Shown: piece after piece, positions 1-6,664 of the stretch
How positions within the stretch are numbered: the stretch's first letter is position 1
How the letters are laid out: the number at the start of each line of letters is the position of its first letter
Assembly: GCA_023430465.1 (NCBI GenBank)
Contig: JAEZAM010000044.1
Coordinates: 1 to 19,951 of the forward strand
Direction of reading: 5' to 3'
Source of the DNA: Bacteroidota bacterium
GTDB taxonomy: Bacteria; Bacteroidota; Bacteroidia; Chitinophagales; Chitinophagaceae
DNA length: 19,951 nucleotides
Translations under genes and position numbers: made by a program
The notes under the pieces: model-generated
Databases searched by the model: none
Told to the model about the DNA's origin: nothing
Seen by the model: only the letters and a program-made list of their open reading frames with translations

Positions 1-56
1 CTGCCCGGGACTACTCAGTAACCTGACGTAAGCTATCTCAGCCCCGACCTTAACAC

Positions 57-91
57 CTCCGCACTCCACACTCCACACTCCGCACCCCACC
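57..91. repeat. CTCCRCA heptamer array
   Basis: Five consecutive 7-bp units read CTCCGCA, CTCCACA, CTCCACA, CTCCGCA and a degenerate CCCCACC. The same heptamer recurs in the intergenic region at 8316-8329, 8451-8471 and 8599-8640, so it belongs to a dispersed intergenic repeat family. It is followed by a short GC-rich inverted repeat (CCTGC/GCAGG, 90-101) and by GCTGGTCCGCAC, which resembles the CTGGCTCCGCAC that precedes the heptamers in the other locus. The rest of 1-156 shows no gene, and I found no clear TAnnTTTG promoter box in it. Confidence 0.75.
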
Positions 92-156
92 TGCGGGCAG
101 GCTGGTCCGCACTTTCATTATGGCATCTTGTTTGTTCCCCAACCCCTGTATTCCTC

Positions 157-894
157 ATGCTTAAACCCGATCATATGCTTACAGACAGCCAGCAACGCCA
201 TACACGTTTGCAAAAACTCAGCGGCAGCAATTTTGACCTCGATCCAAATCAACCGGATATCCGCAACTGGCCGGTTAGAGGATCGATGGGTACGGTTGGA
301 ACAGTGGAGGACCTGATTTTCGATGAACAATCCGGTAAAGTGCGCTATATCGTCGTAGACCTGAAAAGCAACTCCATCGGCCTCACGCACCGCCAGGTTC
401 TTGTACCGATCGGCATTGCTGTAATTGACAAGGACGATGACGATGTCTTGCTCCCCGGCATTACACTCAGCCAGTTGACCGTCCTGCAGGAATATGATGC
501 CGACCGCTTCGATACCACCTCGGAAGAAAGCATTCGCAATGTATTTGGCGGTCTCGGCGCCGCTGCTTTACAGGGCGGCCAGGCGGAGGATGTGCAAACC
601 GTTGACGATAGTGAAACGATCATACCCGGACTCACCGGATCCATCCTCAATACCACAGCCACCGGTGGAATGATGACGGATGACACCAACGGCGGCCAGC
701 GGGAAGCACTGCTTGGCGGACCAGAACATTTTTATAACCATCAGATCTATGACGATAAGGATATTTACCGCAACCGAACCGCAAAGCCCGTCGGGGGCAC
801 GGGAACGGTTTCGTTGAATGATGAAACTCTTGTCGTTGAAAACACCCCCGAATACCACACCGGTATCCGCCTTCGCGAGCGCCGGGATCAATGA
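157..894 (+). CDS. PRC-barrel domain-containing protein
   Basis: This 245-residue cytoplasmic protein has no signal peptide or membrane segment. Residues about 38-95 fit a PRC-barrel: WPVRGSMGTVGTVEDLIFD, then a KVRYIVVDL strand, then a RQVLVPIG strand. The YDADRFDTTSEESIRNVFG stretch (113-131) is the kind of tail seen after such domains in stress-related PRC proteins. The C-terminal third is polar and low in recognisable structure. PRC-barrels are small beta-barrels found in RNA-maturation, photosynthetic and stress proteins; the role here is unknown. The start at 157 is the first ATG in frame; a second in-frame ATG at 175 is possible. No Shine-Dalgarno sequence is visible. It stands alone and converges on the operon to its right. 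Confidence 0.8.
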   Translation: MLKPDHMLTDSQQRHTRLQKLSGSNFDLDPNQPDIRNWPVRGSMGTVGTVEDLIFDEQSGKVRYIVVDLKSNSIGLTHRQVLVPIGIAVIDKDDDDVLLPGITLSQLTVLQEYDADRFDTTSEESIRNVFGGLGAAALQGGQAEDVQTVDDSETIIPGLTGSILNTTATGGMMTDDTNGGQREALLGGPEHFYNHQIYDDKDIYRNRTAKPVGGTGTVSLNDETLVVENTPEYHTGIRLRERRDQ

Positions 895-903
895 CGATAT
901 AGA

Positions 904-962
904 AACCGCCGGTGGGTTATGGTAACGCAGTTGTTGAACTGCTTCGTAACTCACCGGCGGTT
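904..962. terminator. Bidirectional stem-loop terminator
   Basis: AACCGCCGGTG (904-914) pairs perfectly with CACCGGCGGTT (952-962). The stem continues for six more pairs, including two G-U pairs (915-920 with 946-951). After an asymmetric internal loop, a second stem GCAGTT/AACTGC (927-932, 937-942) is capped by GTTG. It lies between the convergent stops at 894 and 980, so it probably ends transcription from both sides. The U-tract is poor on either strand. Confidence 0.8.
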
Positions 963-979
963 ATGTTTAAATGTTCAGT

Positions 980-3409
980 TTACTGACCAATCCGCTCCTG
1001 CTCCTCTGAAGCACTGCCGGCCGTTCTTTTGACCGGTGTTATTTTTTTCCCTTTGGAAAAATTATAAGTAAACCCAAGTGTCAGTACCTGCGTATCTGCT
1101 ACCTGCCCCATTGTGAAATCGACGTTACCATACTTACTGCGGCCTTTTAGCTTTTGCGTATAGAATATATCTCTTGCTGTCAGTCGCAGCATTCCGCGAT
1201 TCTTCAAAATTTGCTGGCTGAGACCTGCGCCCACAAAACCTACTGGCCTTACCCGCAATACACCTTCCAGCCAGCCATTGCGATAACGACCATTTACCTC
1301 GGCTGTAAGTGTCTTGTTGATCTTCACCTGTTGGGTAACATTGATCACAAAACTCGTTGCTTCCAGGTCGATGGCTGTCGATCCTACCGTTCCTTCGTAA
1401 TTATCGTTGTAAATATTCAGGTTGATATTACTCGTCCACCTTTTTGTGATCGGATTATTTGCACTGATGGCCAGGCCAAACTGGCTGAGTTTCGATACGT
1501 TTGCCGGCATATGGAAGGCATCCTCACCTTCCTGAAGGATCACTTCCTGGATGATGTCGTCGACAAAAGTATAGTTCAGCGTTGTTGTAATCTGATTCTT
1601 CCATGTATGTGACAGTTCTACATTGTTACTAACAGATGGCTTCAACTCCGGATTCCCCTGGCTATACGTATATCGATCAATGAACCGGATGAATGGATTC
1701 AGACTCTGGTAGCTTGGGCGCGTCACACGACGACCTATCTTAGCGCCAAGATTATTGTTGTCGTCCAGTTTATACTGGAAGAAGACCGATGGGAAAAGTT
1801 GCGTATACTGCCTGTCGAACGACTGCCCGGTAGAATGCTGACGACCACGAGCGTTGGTATTTTCGAGCCGAAGTCCAAACTGCGCTGTAAGTTTTTTGGA
1901 CAATGGCGCTGAAAGATTCGCATAGGCTGCATTTATGTTTTCCCTGTATTCAAAATGATTGCTGCGATAGACGTCTCTCACAGGAGCACCCTGCAGGATA
2001 CTGTCGTATACGGCATTGTTATCTGTATTAACAAACCCGGTCTTCAAACCCGCCTCAAACCTCGTGCTCTTCCCGATCGGATGGATATAATCGACCCGCG
2101 CAGTATATACATTGATTGTTTGTGGCAGTAATCCCGTCAGGGTGTCCGGCACGGCAATGGAATTGCCAGATCCATCTGTGTAAGAATTAACCATAAACAG
2201 GTCGTTCTCGCTGCGATGACGTACATAGTCAAGATCGGATGTGATCTCTCTTCCCTTCTTATCCAGAACTGTACGGAAATTCAGGTTCGTGCTCAGGCTT
2301 CTCCATTCCCCATCGCTGTTCACCATTGCCGAGGTTACACTCTGCAGATCCTTGGCTGCGTTGGATATAGCCGTCACATTTGGGTTTTTATTGCTTTGCT
2401 CCCGGGAGCCGAAGTTAACCACCGCACCAAATGTTGTTTTCTTAGTGGCAAAAAAATCTATACCCGCCTTACCATTGAAGGAGTTTGCAGACATCATCCG
2501 CCTGCCTTCCTGCTGAAATATCTTTTCCACTGCACCTGTAGATGGATTGAAAATATTCCGGTCAAGTGTCATGTTCGAAAACCGCTTTTGATAGTTATGA
2601 CTAAGATTGGTGTAAACATTTACCTTACCCTCACGGTAGTTGAAACTGAACCCTTCTGTCATTTTGGGGTATTTACCTTGCGAATATGCCAGGTTAACGG
2701 ACCCATTCATGCCTGCCGTGATCGTTTTCTTCGTCTTGATGTTGATAATACCCGAAGTACCTGCGGCATCATATCGTGCAGGTGGGTTGGTCATGATCTC
2801 TATCTGATCGAGCTGGTTGGAATTCATGTTGCGCAAAAGGTTGGCAAGGTCTGCGCCACCAAGCTGAGTGGGCCGGCCATCCACCATGACCAGAACACCT
2901 TCTTTTCCTTTCAGGGAAATGTTCCCTTCCCGGTCTACAGACACGCCCGGTGCTTTCTCGAGGACTTCGAGCGCCGATGTGCCCACGTTGGTAATAGCAG
3001 CTTCCACATTGACGATGGTCCGGTCAATCCGCTGCTCGATAAGCGGTCGCCTGGAATTGACTGTCACACCCGCAAGGTCTTTACTGATGGGAACCAGATC
3101 CAGCGGTGCGGATTGTACTGCACGGTTGGAGGGCGTTATAGAAAGTTGTGTTGATACTGTTTTTTTATGACCAACTGAACTGGCCGAAACGACATAGTCT
3201 CCATCAGGCAGCGCCTCAAACTGGAAGCGACCATCATTTTGTGTACTTGCCAACTTCAGTGTTGCCGAATCCCTCGCGCGAAGAAGGGTTACCGTGGCGC
3301 CATTGACAGGCTTGCCGTCAGAGGATACAGAGCCGGCGATCGTACCGGTGGACTGGCCATTCACTAGGTGGCTCAGACAGAGAAAAGCGAGAAGCAGATA
3401 AATTTTCAT
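980..3409 (-). CDS. TonB-dependent-receptor-like outer membrane beta-barrel protein
   Basis: This is an outer-membrane protein of the OMP_b-brl_3/TonB-receptor-like type, about 809 residues from the chosen start. Residues 1-19 (MKIYLLLAFLCLSHLVNGQ) form a signal peptide. Residues about 22-105 fit a carboxypeptidase-regulatory-like beta-sandwich (GTIAGSV, DGRFQFEALPDGDYVVSASSVG). Residues about 130-228 fit a plug domain (ALEVLEKAPGVSVD, GVLVMVDGRP, IEIMTNPPARYDAAGTSGIINI). The rest is beta-barrel with alternating aromatic strands and a late LTLGFTYNFS strand. In-frame starts at 3427 and 3457 would lengthen the N-terminus by 6 or 16 residues; 3409 is preferred because it starts the signal peptide directly. 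It is the last gene of the ABC/GntR operon, separated from the previous gene by 134 bp. Substrate unknown; such barrels can act in uptake or signalling. Confidence 0.85.
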   Translation of the reverse strand: MKIYLLLAFLCLSHLVNGQSTGTIAGSVSSDGKPVNGATVTLLRARDSATLKLASTQNDGRFQFEALPDGDYVVSASSVGHKKTVSTQLSITPSNRAVQSAPLDLVPISKDLAGVTVNSRRPLIEQRIDRTIVNVEAAITNVGTSALEVLEKAPGVSVDREGNISLKGKEGVLVMVDGRPTQLGGADLANLLRNMNSNQLDQIEIMTNPPARYDAAGTSGIINIKTKKTITAGMNGSVNLAYSQGKYPKMTEGFSFNYREGKVNVYTNLSHNYQKRFSNMTLDRNIFNPSTGAVEKIFQQEGRRMMSANSFNGKAGIDFFATKKTTFGAVVNFGSREQSNKNPNVTAISNAAKDLQSVTSAMVNSDGEWRSLSTNLNFRTVLDKKGREITSDLDYVRHRSENDLFMVNSYTDGSGNSIAVPDTLTGLLPQTINVYTARVDYIHPIGKSTRFEAGLKTGFVNTDNNAVYDSILQGAPVRDVYRSNHFEYRENINAAYANLSAPLSKKLTAQFGLRLENTNARGRQHSTGQSFDRQYTQLFPSVFFQYKLDDNNNLGAKIGRRVTRPSYQSLNPFIRFIDRYTYSQGNPELKPSVSNNVELSHTWKNQITTTLNYTFVDDIIQEVILQEGEDAFHMPANVSKLSQFGLAISANNPITKRWTSNINLNIYNDNYEGTVGSTAIDLEATSFVINVTQQVKINKTLTAEVNGRYRNGWLEGVLRVRPVGFVGAGLSQQILKNRGMLRLTARDIFYTQKLKGRSKYGNVDFTMGQVADTQVLTLGFTYNFSKGKKITPVKRTAGSASEEQERIGQ

Positions 3410-3493
3410 AACGATTTGTTTAGGCATGAAGAGTTCAGCAACGCATTTTTTGTGCATTGGATCAGATTAACATGTTGGCAATAGGAGGCTGGT

Positions 3494-3510
3494 TCACCGA
3501 TAAACGGTGA
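3494..3510 (-). other. Small stem-loop before the barrel gene
   Basis: TCACCG and CGGTGA form a perfect 6-bp stem around a 5-nt loop in the 134-bp gap between the head-GIN-like gene and the outer-membrane barrel gene. No U-tract follows on the minus strand, so a terminator is unlikely. It could be an mRNA processing or attenuation element that lowers expression of the last gene, or it could be chance. Confidence 0.3.
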
Positions 3511-3543
3511 GCTCAGCTTTTGCGAGTGATATGACTGATTGGT

Positions 3544-4215
3544 TTAGGGTGTTTTTACAATCCTGGCTGTTACCAGGTTCTTATATGGCAGTGAGATCCG
3601 TGAGAGAGAATCTGTACTGATGGACAGGCTTCGGATATCCCCTGCGTTATATTCAAATAACGAGTTTGACAAATTGATGGACATACTATCCACGTTGACG
3701 ATGCCTTTAAAAGAAAGCGTGGACGAATCGCGCGCGGTGGCATGCAGGTTTATGGGCGGCTGACCTGCCCCACCCGCAATAGTGACGGTAGAATTATTTA
3801 TATCCAATGTAGGAAATATCAGGCCCGCTGATTTGTTTCCGCGAATGGAAACAGAGCTGTTGGTCAGCTTTAGCGTGGCACGGGCCGGTATGTTAATTCC
3901 GCGCAGAGGTTGCAGTCCTGTCTCGCTGGAGCTGATAACCAGTGTATCACCCTGCTGACGGTAAGATATGCCTTCATCTTTCATCTTCGAAACCTGTGCT
4001 TCGTCTGAAAGCACGATGGAGGCATTCTGCACATTCAGCAATGACACTACACTGATATTGGGATACGACTGCATTTTGCCCGCCTCCATTGCAGCTACAT
4101 TGTACAGCTCAAAATTGCCGCTCTTGTATTTGGCATACCAGGTAAGATGTACCGCAGACACCAGCAAGAGAACCACAAAAAAGCCGATGACGAGTATTTT
4201 AGTACTTGTTTTCAT
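3544..4215 (-). CDS. Membrane-anchored head-GIN (DUF2807)-like protein
   Basis: This 223-residue protein has one N-terminal membrane helix (about 8-28, ILVIGFFVVLLLVSAVHLTW) followed by an extracytoplasmic domain. The domain is a run of short beta-strands with regularly spaced hydrophobic residues and repeated N-S/T-x-V patterns (ATLKLTNSSVSIRG, TLDINNSTVTIAG, SMSINLSNSLFEY, SLSISTDSLSRISL). This suggests a beta-helix like the head-GIN/DUF2807 'putative auto-transporter adhesin' fold. That match is by pattern, not by search. The helix has no lipobox or clear cleavage site, so it is probably an anchored periplasmic-face protein. It starts 16 nt after the GntR gene and precedes the outer-membrane barrel, suggesting a part linking inner- and outer-membrane components. 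Biochemical role unknown. Confidence 0.65.
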   Translation of the reverse strand: MKTSTKILVIGFFVVLLLVSAVHLTWYAKYKSGNFELYNVAAMEAGKMQSYPNISVVSLLNVQNASIVLSDEAQVSKMKDEGISYRQQGDTLVISSSETGLQPLRGINIPARATLKLTNSSVSIRGNKSAGLIFPTLDINNSTVTIAGGAGQPPINLHATARDSSTLSFKGIVNVDSMSINLSNSLFEYNAGDIRSLSISTDSLSRISLPYKNLVTARIVKTP

Positions 4216-4231
4216 AACAAGGAAGTAAAGG

Positions 4232-4603
4232 TTAACTGAAATGTTGTTTTTTGAACTGCTCGAAGCGGGACTTCAACTCGTCGATGTCCATGTCCAGCAG
4301 GTAAATGTTTCTGAATATGATGGGTAGTTCCTTTTCTACAAATTCCGTCTTGCGATAATTGGTCGCATGTGTCATGGCATCCTGGCTGACGAAGTAACCG
4401 ATGCCGCGCTGATTGTAGATGATGTTCTGACTTTGCAGAAATTCAAATGTGCGCATCACTGTGTTCGGATTTACTTCCAACTGAACAGCGAGTTCCCTGA
4501 CGGCGGGGATCCGTTCGCCGGCCTTCCATTGCTTCAGCAGGATGCGTTCACAGATGTAGTCAGCTATTTGGAGGTATATTGCTATGGATTCTCTGAATTG
4601 CAT
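4232..4603 (-). CDS. GntR-family (YtrA-type) transcriptional repressor
   Basis: This short regulator has 123 residues. The N-terminal 75 residues are a GntR winged helix-turn-helix: IAIYLQIADYICERILL, GERIPAVRELAVQLEVNPNTVMRTFEFLQ, then a wing with YNQRGIGYFV. Only about 45 residues follow (KELPIIFRNIYLLDMDIDELKSRFEQF), one or two helices for dimerization and no ligand-binding domain. That size is typical of the YtrA subfamily, which controls ABC transporter operons. The frame is open upstream to 4717, but the conserved fold begins at MQFRESIAIYLQ, and the earlier part overlaps the permease gene. It is third in the operon and probably binds the palindrome at 6285-6310, giving autorepression. 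The inducer is unknown; cell-envelope stress is a guess from B. subtilis YtrA. Confidence 0.88.
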   Translation of the reverse strand: MQFRESIAIYLQIADYICERILLKQWKAGERIPAVRELAVQLEVNPNTVMRTFEFLQSQNIIYNQRGIGYFVSQDAMTHATNYRKTEFVEKELPIIFRNIYLLDMDIDELKSRFEQFKKQHFS

Positions 4604-4620
4604 GATGTTTTTTTTAACGA

Positions 4621-5430
4621 CTACACTTGCTTTTCCTTTAACCTGAAATAGGTGGCCACCCACAGAAATGGTGGAATCGCGTAGCGGCCAATGAAACCAA
4701 TGACATCTATCATCCATCGTGGAATAGTGACCATGTGATCGTTCACACCATCCACATAGATCCGGTACGAGGTCACAGAACCTTCGAAATATTCCCCCGG
4801 AGGTAATAAATGTTCATACAAAAAGAACAGAAGGCAGAAGATCACAAACCAGGCAAGAAAGCCGGTGATGATCGTCTTCACGAAACTGTATTTACTGTAA
4901 AACACTGAACCCAGAAGAAAGGCAGCCTGCACAGCAAAATAGAACAGGACCAGGCTGATGGTGAAATCAGAGTTTTCAGGAAAAATAGTTACAGAAAATA
5001 CATTCGTCACAGTAGCAATCTTGCTGTCGTGGCTCGCATTGATAAGAGCCACCAGCAGGCCATCTGCGAGGTAATACACACCCAGGTAGACCAGGAAGAA
5101 AAATACCACTGAATACAGGATGCTGCAAAGCAGTTTCTCGAAAGTTGATGCCGGCACCAGCAGGAAGTTACTGCCACGTTCCCTGGAACCGAGATCCCGG
5201 AAATACTGGCTGGAATAAAACGTCCCTGTTGCAAAAAGCCCGAGGTAGAAAGTGATCTGTTGCACTTCCTGGCCCATGGCCGGACTTGAATCTGACAACA
5301 TGAGAAACACGAACCAGGCATTTAGCAAGCCAAAAATAGCGACTGTTGACAGGTGGTATCGTCTGCGGTTGTCTGCCCAATGCTTTACCACGAGCAGGCT
5401 GAAACGTTTGAGACTGAAAAATTGGTTCAT
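4621..5430 (-). CDS. ABC transporter permease subunit
   Basis: This integral membrane protein of 269 residues has about six hydrophobic segments: LSTVAIFGLLNAWFVFLML, ITFYLGLFATGTFY, a VVFFFLVYLGVYYLADGLLV segment, LVLFYFAVQAAFLLGSVFY, TIITGFLAWFVIFCLLFFLY and a final WMIDVIGFIGRYAIPPFLWV. The pattern fits ABC-2-like permeases paired with a single cytoplasmic ATPase. It starts 9 nt after the ATPase stop and ends 17 nt before the GntR start, so translation is probably coupled. The substrate cannot be told from sequence. Regulation by a YtrA-type repressor suggests export or envelope-stress defence rather than nutrient import. Confidence 0.8.
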   Translation of the reverse strand: MNQFFSLKRFSLLVVKHWADNRRRYHLSTVAIFGLLNAWFVFLMLSDSSPAMGQEVQQITFYLGLFATGTFYSSQYFRDLGSRERGSNFLLVPASTFEKLLCSILYSVVFFFLVYLGVYYLADGLLVALINASHDSKIATVTNVFSVTIFPENSDFTISLVLFYFAVQAAFLLGSVFYSKYSFVKTIITGFLAWFVIFCLLFFLYEHLLPPGEYFEGSVTSYRIYVDGVNDHMVTIPRWMIDVIGFIGRYAIPPFLWVATYFRLKEKQV

Positions 5431-5439
5431 AACAATGAT

Positions 5440-6273
5440 TTAGGCCGCGAACAGTTTGGTGATCTCTTCTTTGTTATTAATGATGGCTTTGTACAGGAGT
5501 TCAAGATCGAGTTTGCTTTCCTCCCCTGACTTGTTTGGTGTCACTACAATATTACCGATCAGTGAAGATTCGGCATAGATCGCAGTCTTTGCATCTTCCG
5601 CATCGAATGAGAAACGGAATGATAGCTTATTGACAATACGGTCGATGGTTTCATCAAACAATATCTTCCCTTCTTCTACGATCGTCACCCGGTCTATGAG
5701 GTTTTCGAGATCCTTTACCTGGTGTGTGCTGATGATGATGCACTGCTGCTCGTTAAGCGATTCAGCAAGGAGCTTGCGGAACTGGCTTTTGCTGATAATA
5801 TCGAGGCCATTGGTCGGTTCATCCATTAACAATAAACGGGCATTGGTAGCGAGGGCAAAGGATATGAGGACTTTTTTCTTTTGACCGTAACTCATGCTTT
5901 GCAGCGTGCCTCTGTCAGGGGTATTGAAAACCGAACAGTAATACGCAAATTTTTCCGCATCGAACCGGGAATAGAAAGGCGCATAGTGTCGCAGGAAGGC
6001 TGGCACCGAGATGTCGGGAAGGGCAAGCTCTTCCGGAACCATAAAAACATCTTCCAGGAATGCAGGCAGCCGATCGAATGGTGTAAAGCCGTTCACCCGA
6101 ATATTTCCCTGTTGTGGGGCCAATAAACCGGCTATGTTGCGTAGCAGGCTGGACTTACCACTGCCGTTCTTCCCCAGCAGGCCATACACGTGACCGGCGG
6201 TAAACTCCAAGTCCAACCCGTTGAATACCTGTTTCTTGCGATAGGCAAAGGAGAGGTTCTGGATAGTGATCAT
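5440..6273 (-). CDS. ABC transporter ATP-binding protein
   Basis: This 277-residue nucleotide-binding subunit powers the permease encoded 9 nt downstream. All ABC motifs are visible: Walker A GKNGSGKS (34-41), signature MSYGQKKK (127-134, a variant of LSGGQ), Walker B LLLMDEP (147-153) followed by the D-loop NGLD, and the switch histidine in ISTHQ (H184). A C-terminal extension of about 70 residues after the ATPase core is common in export-type ATPases. It is the first gene of the operon, starting 12 nt downstream of the inverted-repeat operator. No strong Shine-Dalgarno sequence is present. Confidence 0.92.
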   Translation of the reverse strand: MITIQNLSFAYRKKQVFNGLDLEFTAGHVYGLLGKNGSGKSSLLRNIAGLLAPQQGNIRVNGFTPFDRLPAFLEDVFMVPEELALPDISVPAFLRHYAPFYSRFDAEKFAYYCSVFNTPDRGTLQSMSYGQKKKVLISFALATNARLLLMDEPTNGLDIISKSQFRKLLAESLNEQQCIIISTHQVKDLENLIDRVTIVEEGKILFDETIDRIVNKLSFRFSFDAEDAKTAIYAESSLIGNIVVTPNKSGEESKLDLELLYKAIINNKEEITKLFAA

Positions 6274-6284
6274 GTTTGATGATT

Positions 6285-6310
6285 TAGTGTACTACTTAAC
6301 TAGTACACTA
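6285..6310. promoter_or_regulatory. Inverted-repeat operator, probable GntR binding site
   Basis: TAGTGTACTA (6285-6294) and TAGTACACTA (6301-6310) are perfect 10-bp inverted repeats around the 6-nt spacer CTTAAC. The site sits between the -7 box and the start codon of the ATPase gene, over the expected transcription start. Half-sites with outer GT and AC are usual for GntR-family operators. Binding by the operon's own GntR protein (4232-4603) would block initiation. Confidence 0.85.
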
Positions 6311-6340
6311 CAAACATAGCCATAAGTTTTAATTCCCCAA
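6311..6340 (-). promoter_or_regulatory. Bacteroidota-type promoter of the ABC/GntR operon
   Basis: On the minus strand, TATGTTTG (6318-6311) matches the TAnnTTTG -7 consensus exactly. TTG (6340-6338) forms the -33 element with a 19-nt spacer, which is the consensus spacing for the primary sigma factor of this phylum. The expected start site falls within the adjacent inverted repeat. Confidence 0.8.
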
Positions 6341-6363
6341 GGTTTTTTTTTGAAATTTTTATT

Positions 6364-6615
6364 TCATTCATGAAAGGGCTGGCCGATGTGACTGTAGTTC
6401 ATCCAGAAGGCAAGCAACAGCAGCAATACAGCAACGCCTTTGATCCGGACAACGAACAACCAAAATGCAATCATGGTGATCGCCAGTGGGACGAGTGGGT
6501 AAAAATGATCGCTGAAGTTAAATGCCGGCATGATAATATTAAGCGAAATTAAGATCCTGCAAAGCCACTCCCCGGCTTTATTGTCCATGAAAACAATGAT
6601 GCGTATCCATTTCAT
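6364..6615 (-). CDS. Small hydrophobic membrane protein, hypothetical
   Basis: This short frame of 83 residues starts at ATG 6615; a GTG at 6621 would add two residues. It has two or three hydrophobic segments (LCRILISLNIIMPAF, LVPLAITMIAFWLFVV, GVAVLLLLLAFWM) with basic residues at the N-terminus. It lies 49 nt downstream of the antiporter gene on the same strand, and the stretch would otherwise be empty. I do not recognise a family. Co-transcription with the antiporter is possible. It might be a spurious frame in a non-coding region, so confidence is moderate. Confidence 0.5.
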   Translation of the reverse strand: MKWIRIIVFMDNKAGEWLCRILISLNIIMPAFNFSDHFYPLVPLAITMIAFWLFVVRIKGVAVLLLLLAFWMNYSHIGQPFHE

Positions 6616-6664
6616 ATCCACCGGATTTATTCACAAGATACACCACGTTGCACATGGCGCTGAT

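Noticed and set aside
1..156. A gene or gene end at the left edge
   Set aside because: No frame with family content enters from the left. Stops and the heptamer array fill the region.
2216..3154. 312-codon open frame on the plus strand
   Set aside because: It lies wholly antisense to the outer-membrane barrel gene, whose protein has clear family motifs. The plus-strand product is Cys/His-rich without recognisable domains.
4604..4717. Longer GntR reading frame starting at 4717
   Set aside because: The added residues overlap the permease gene and do not resemble the GntR N-terminus, which begins at MQFRESIAIYLQ.
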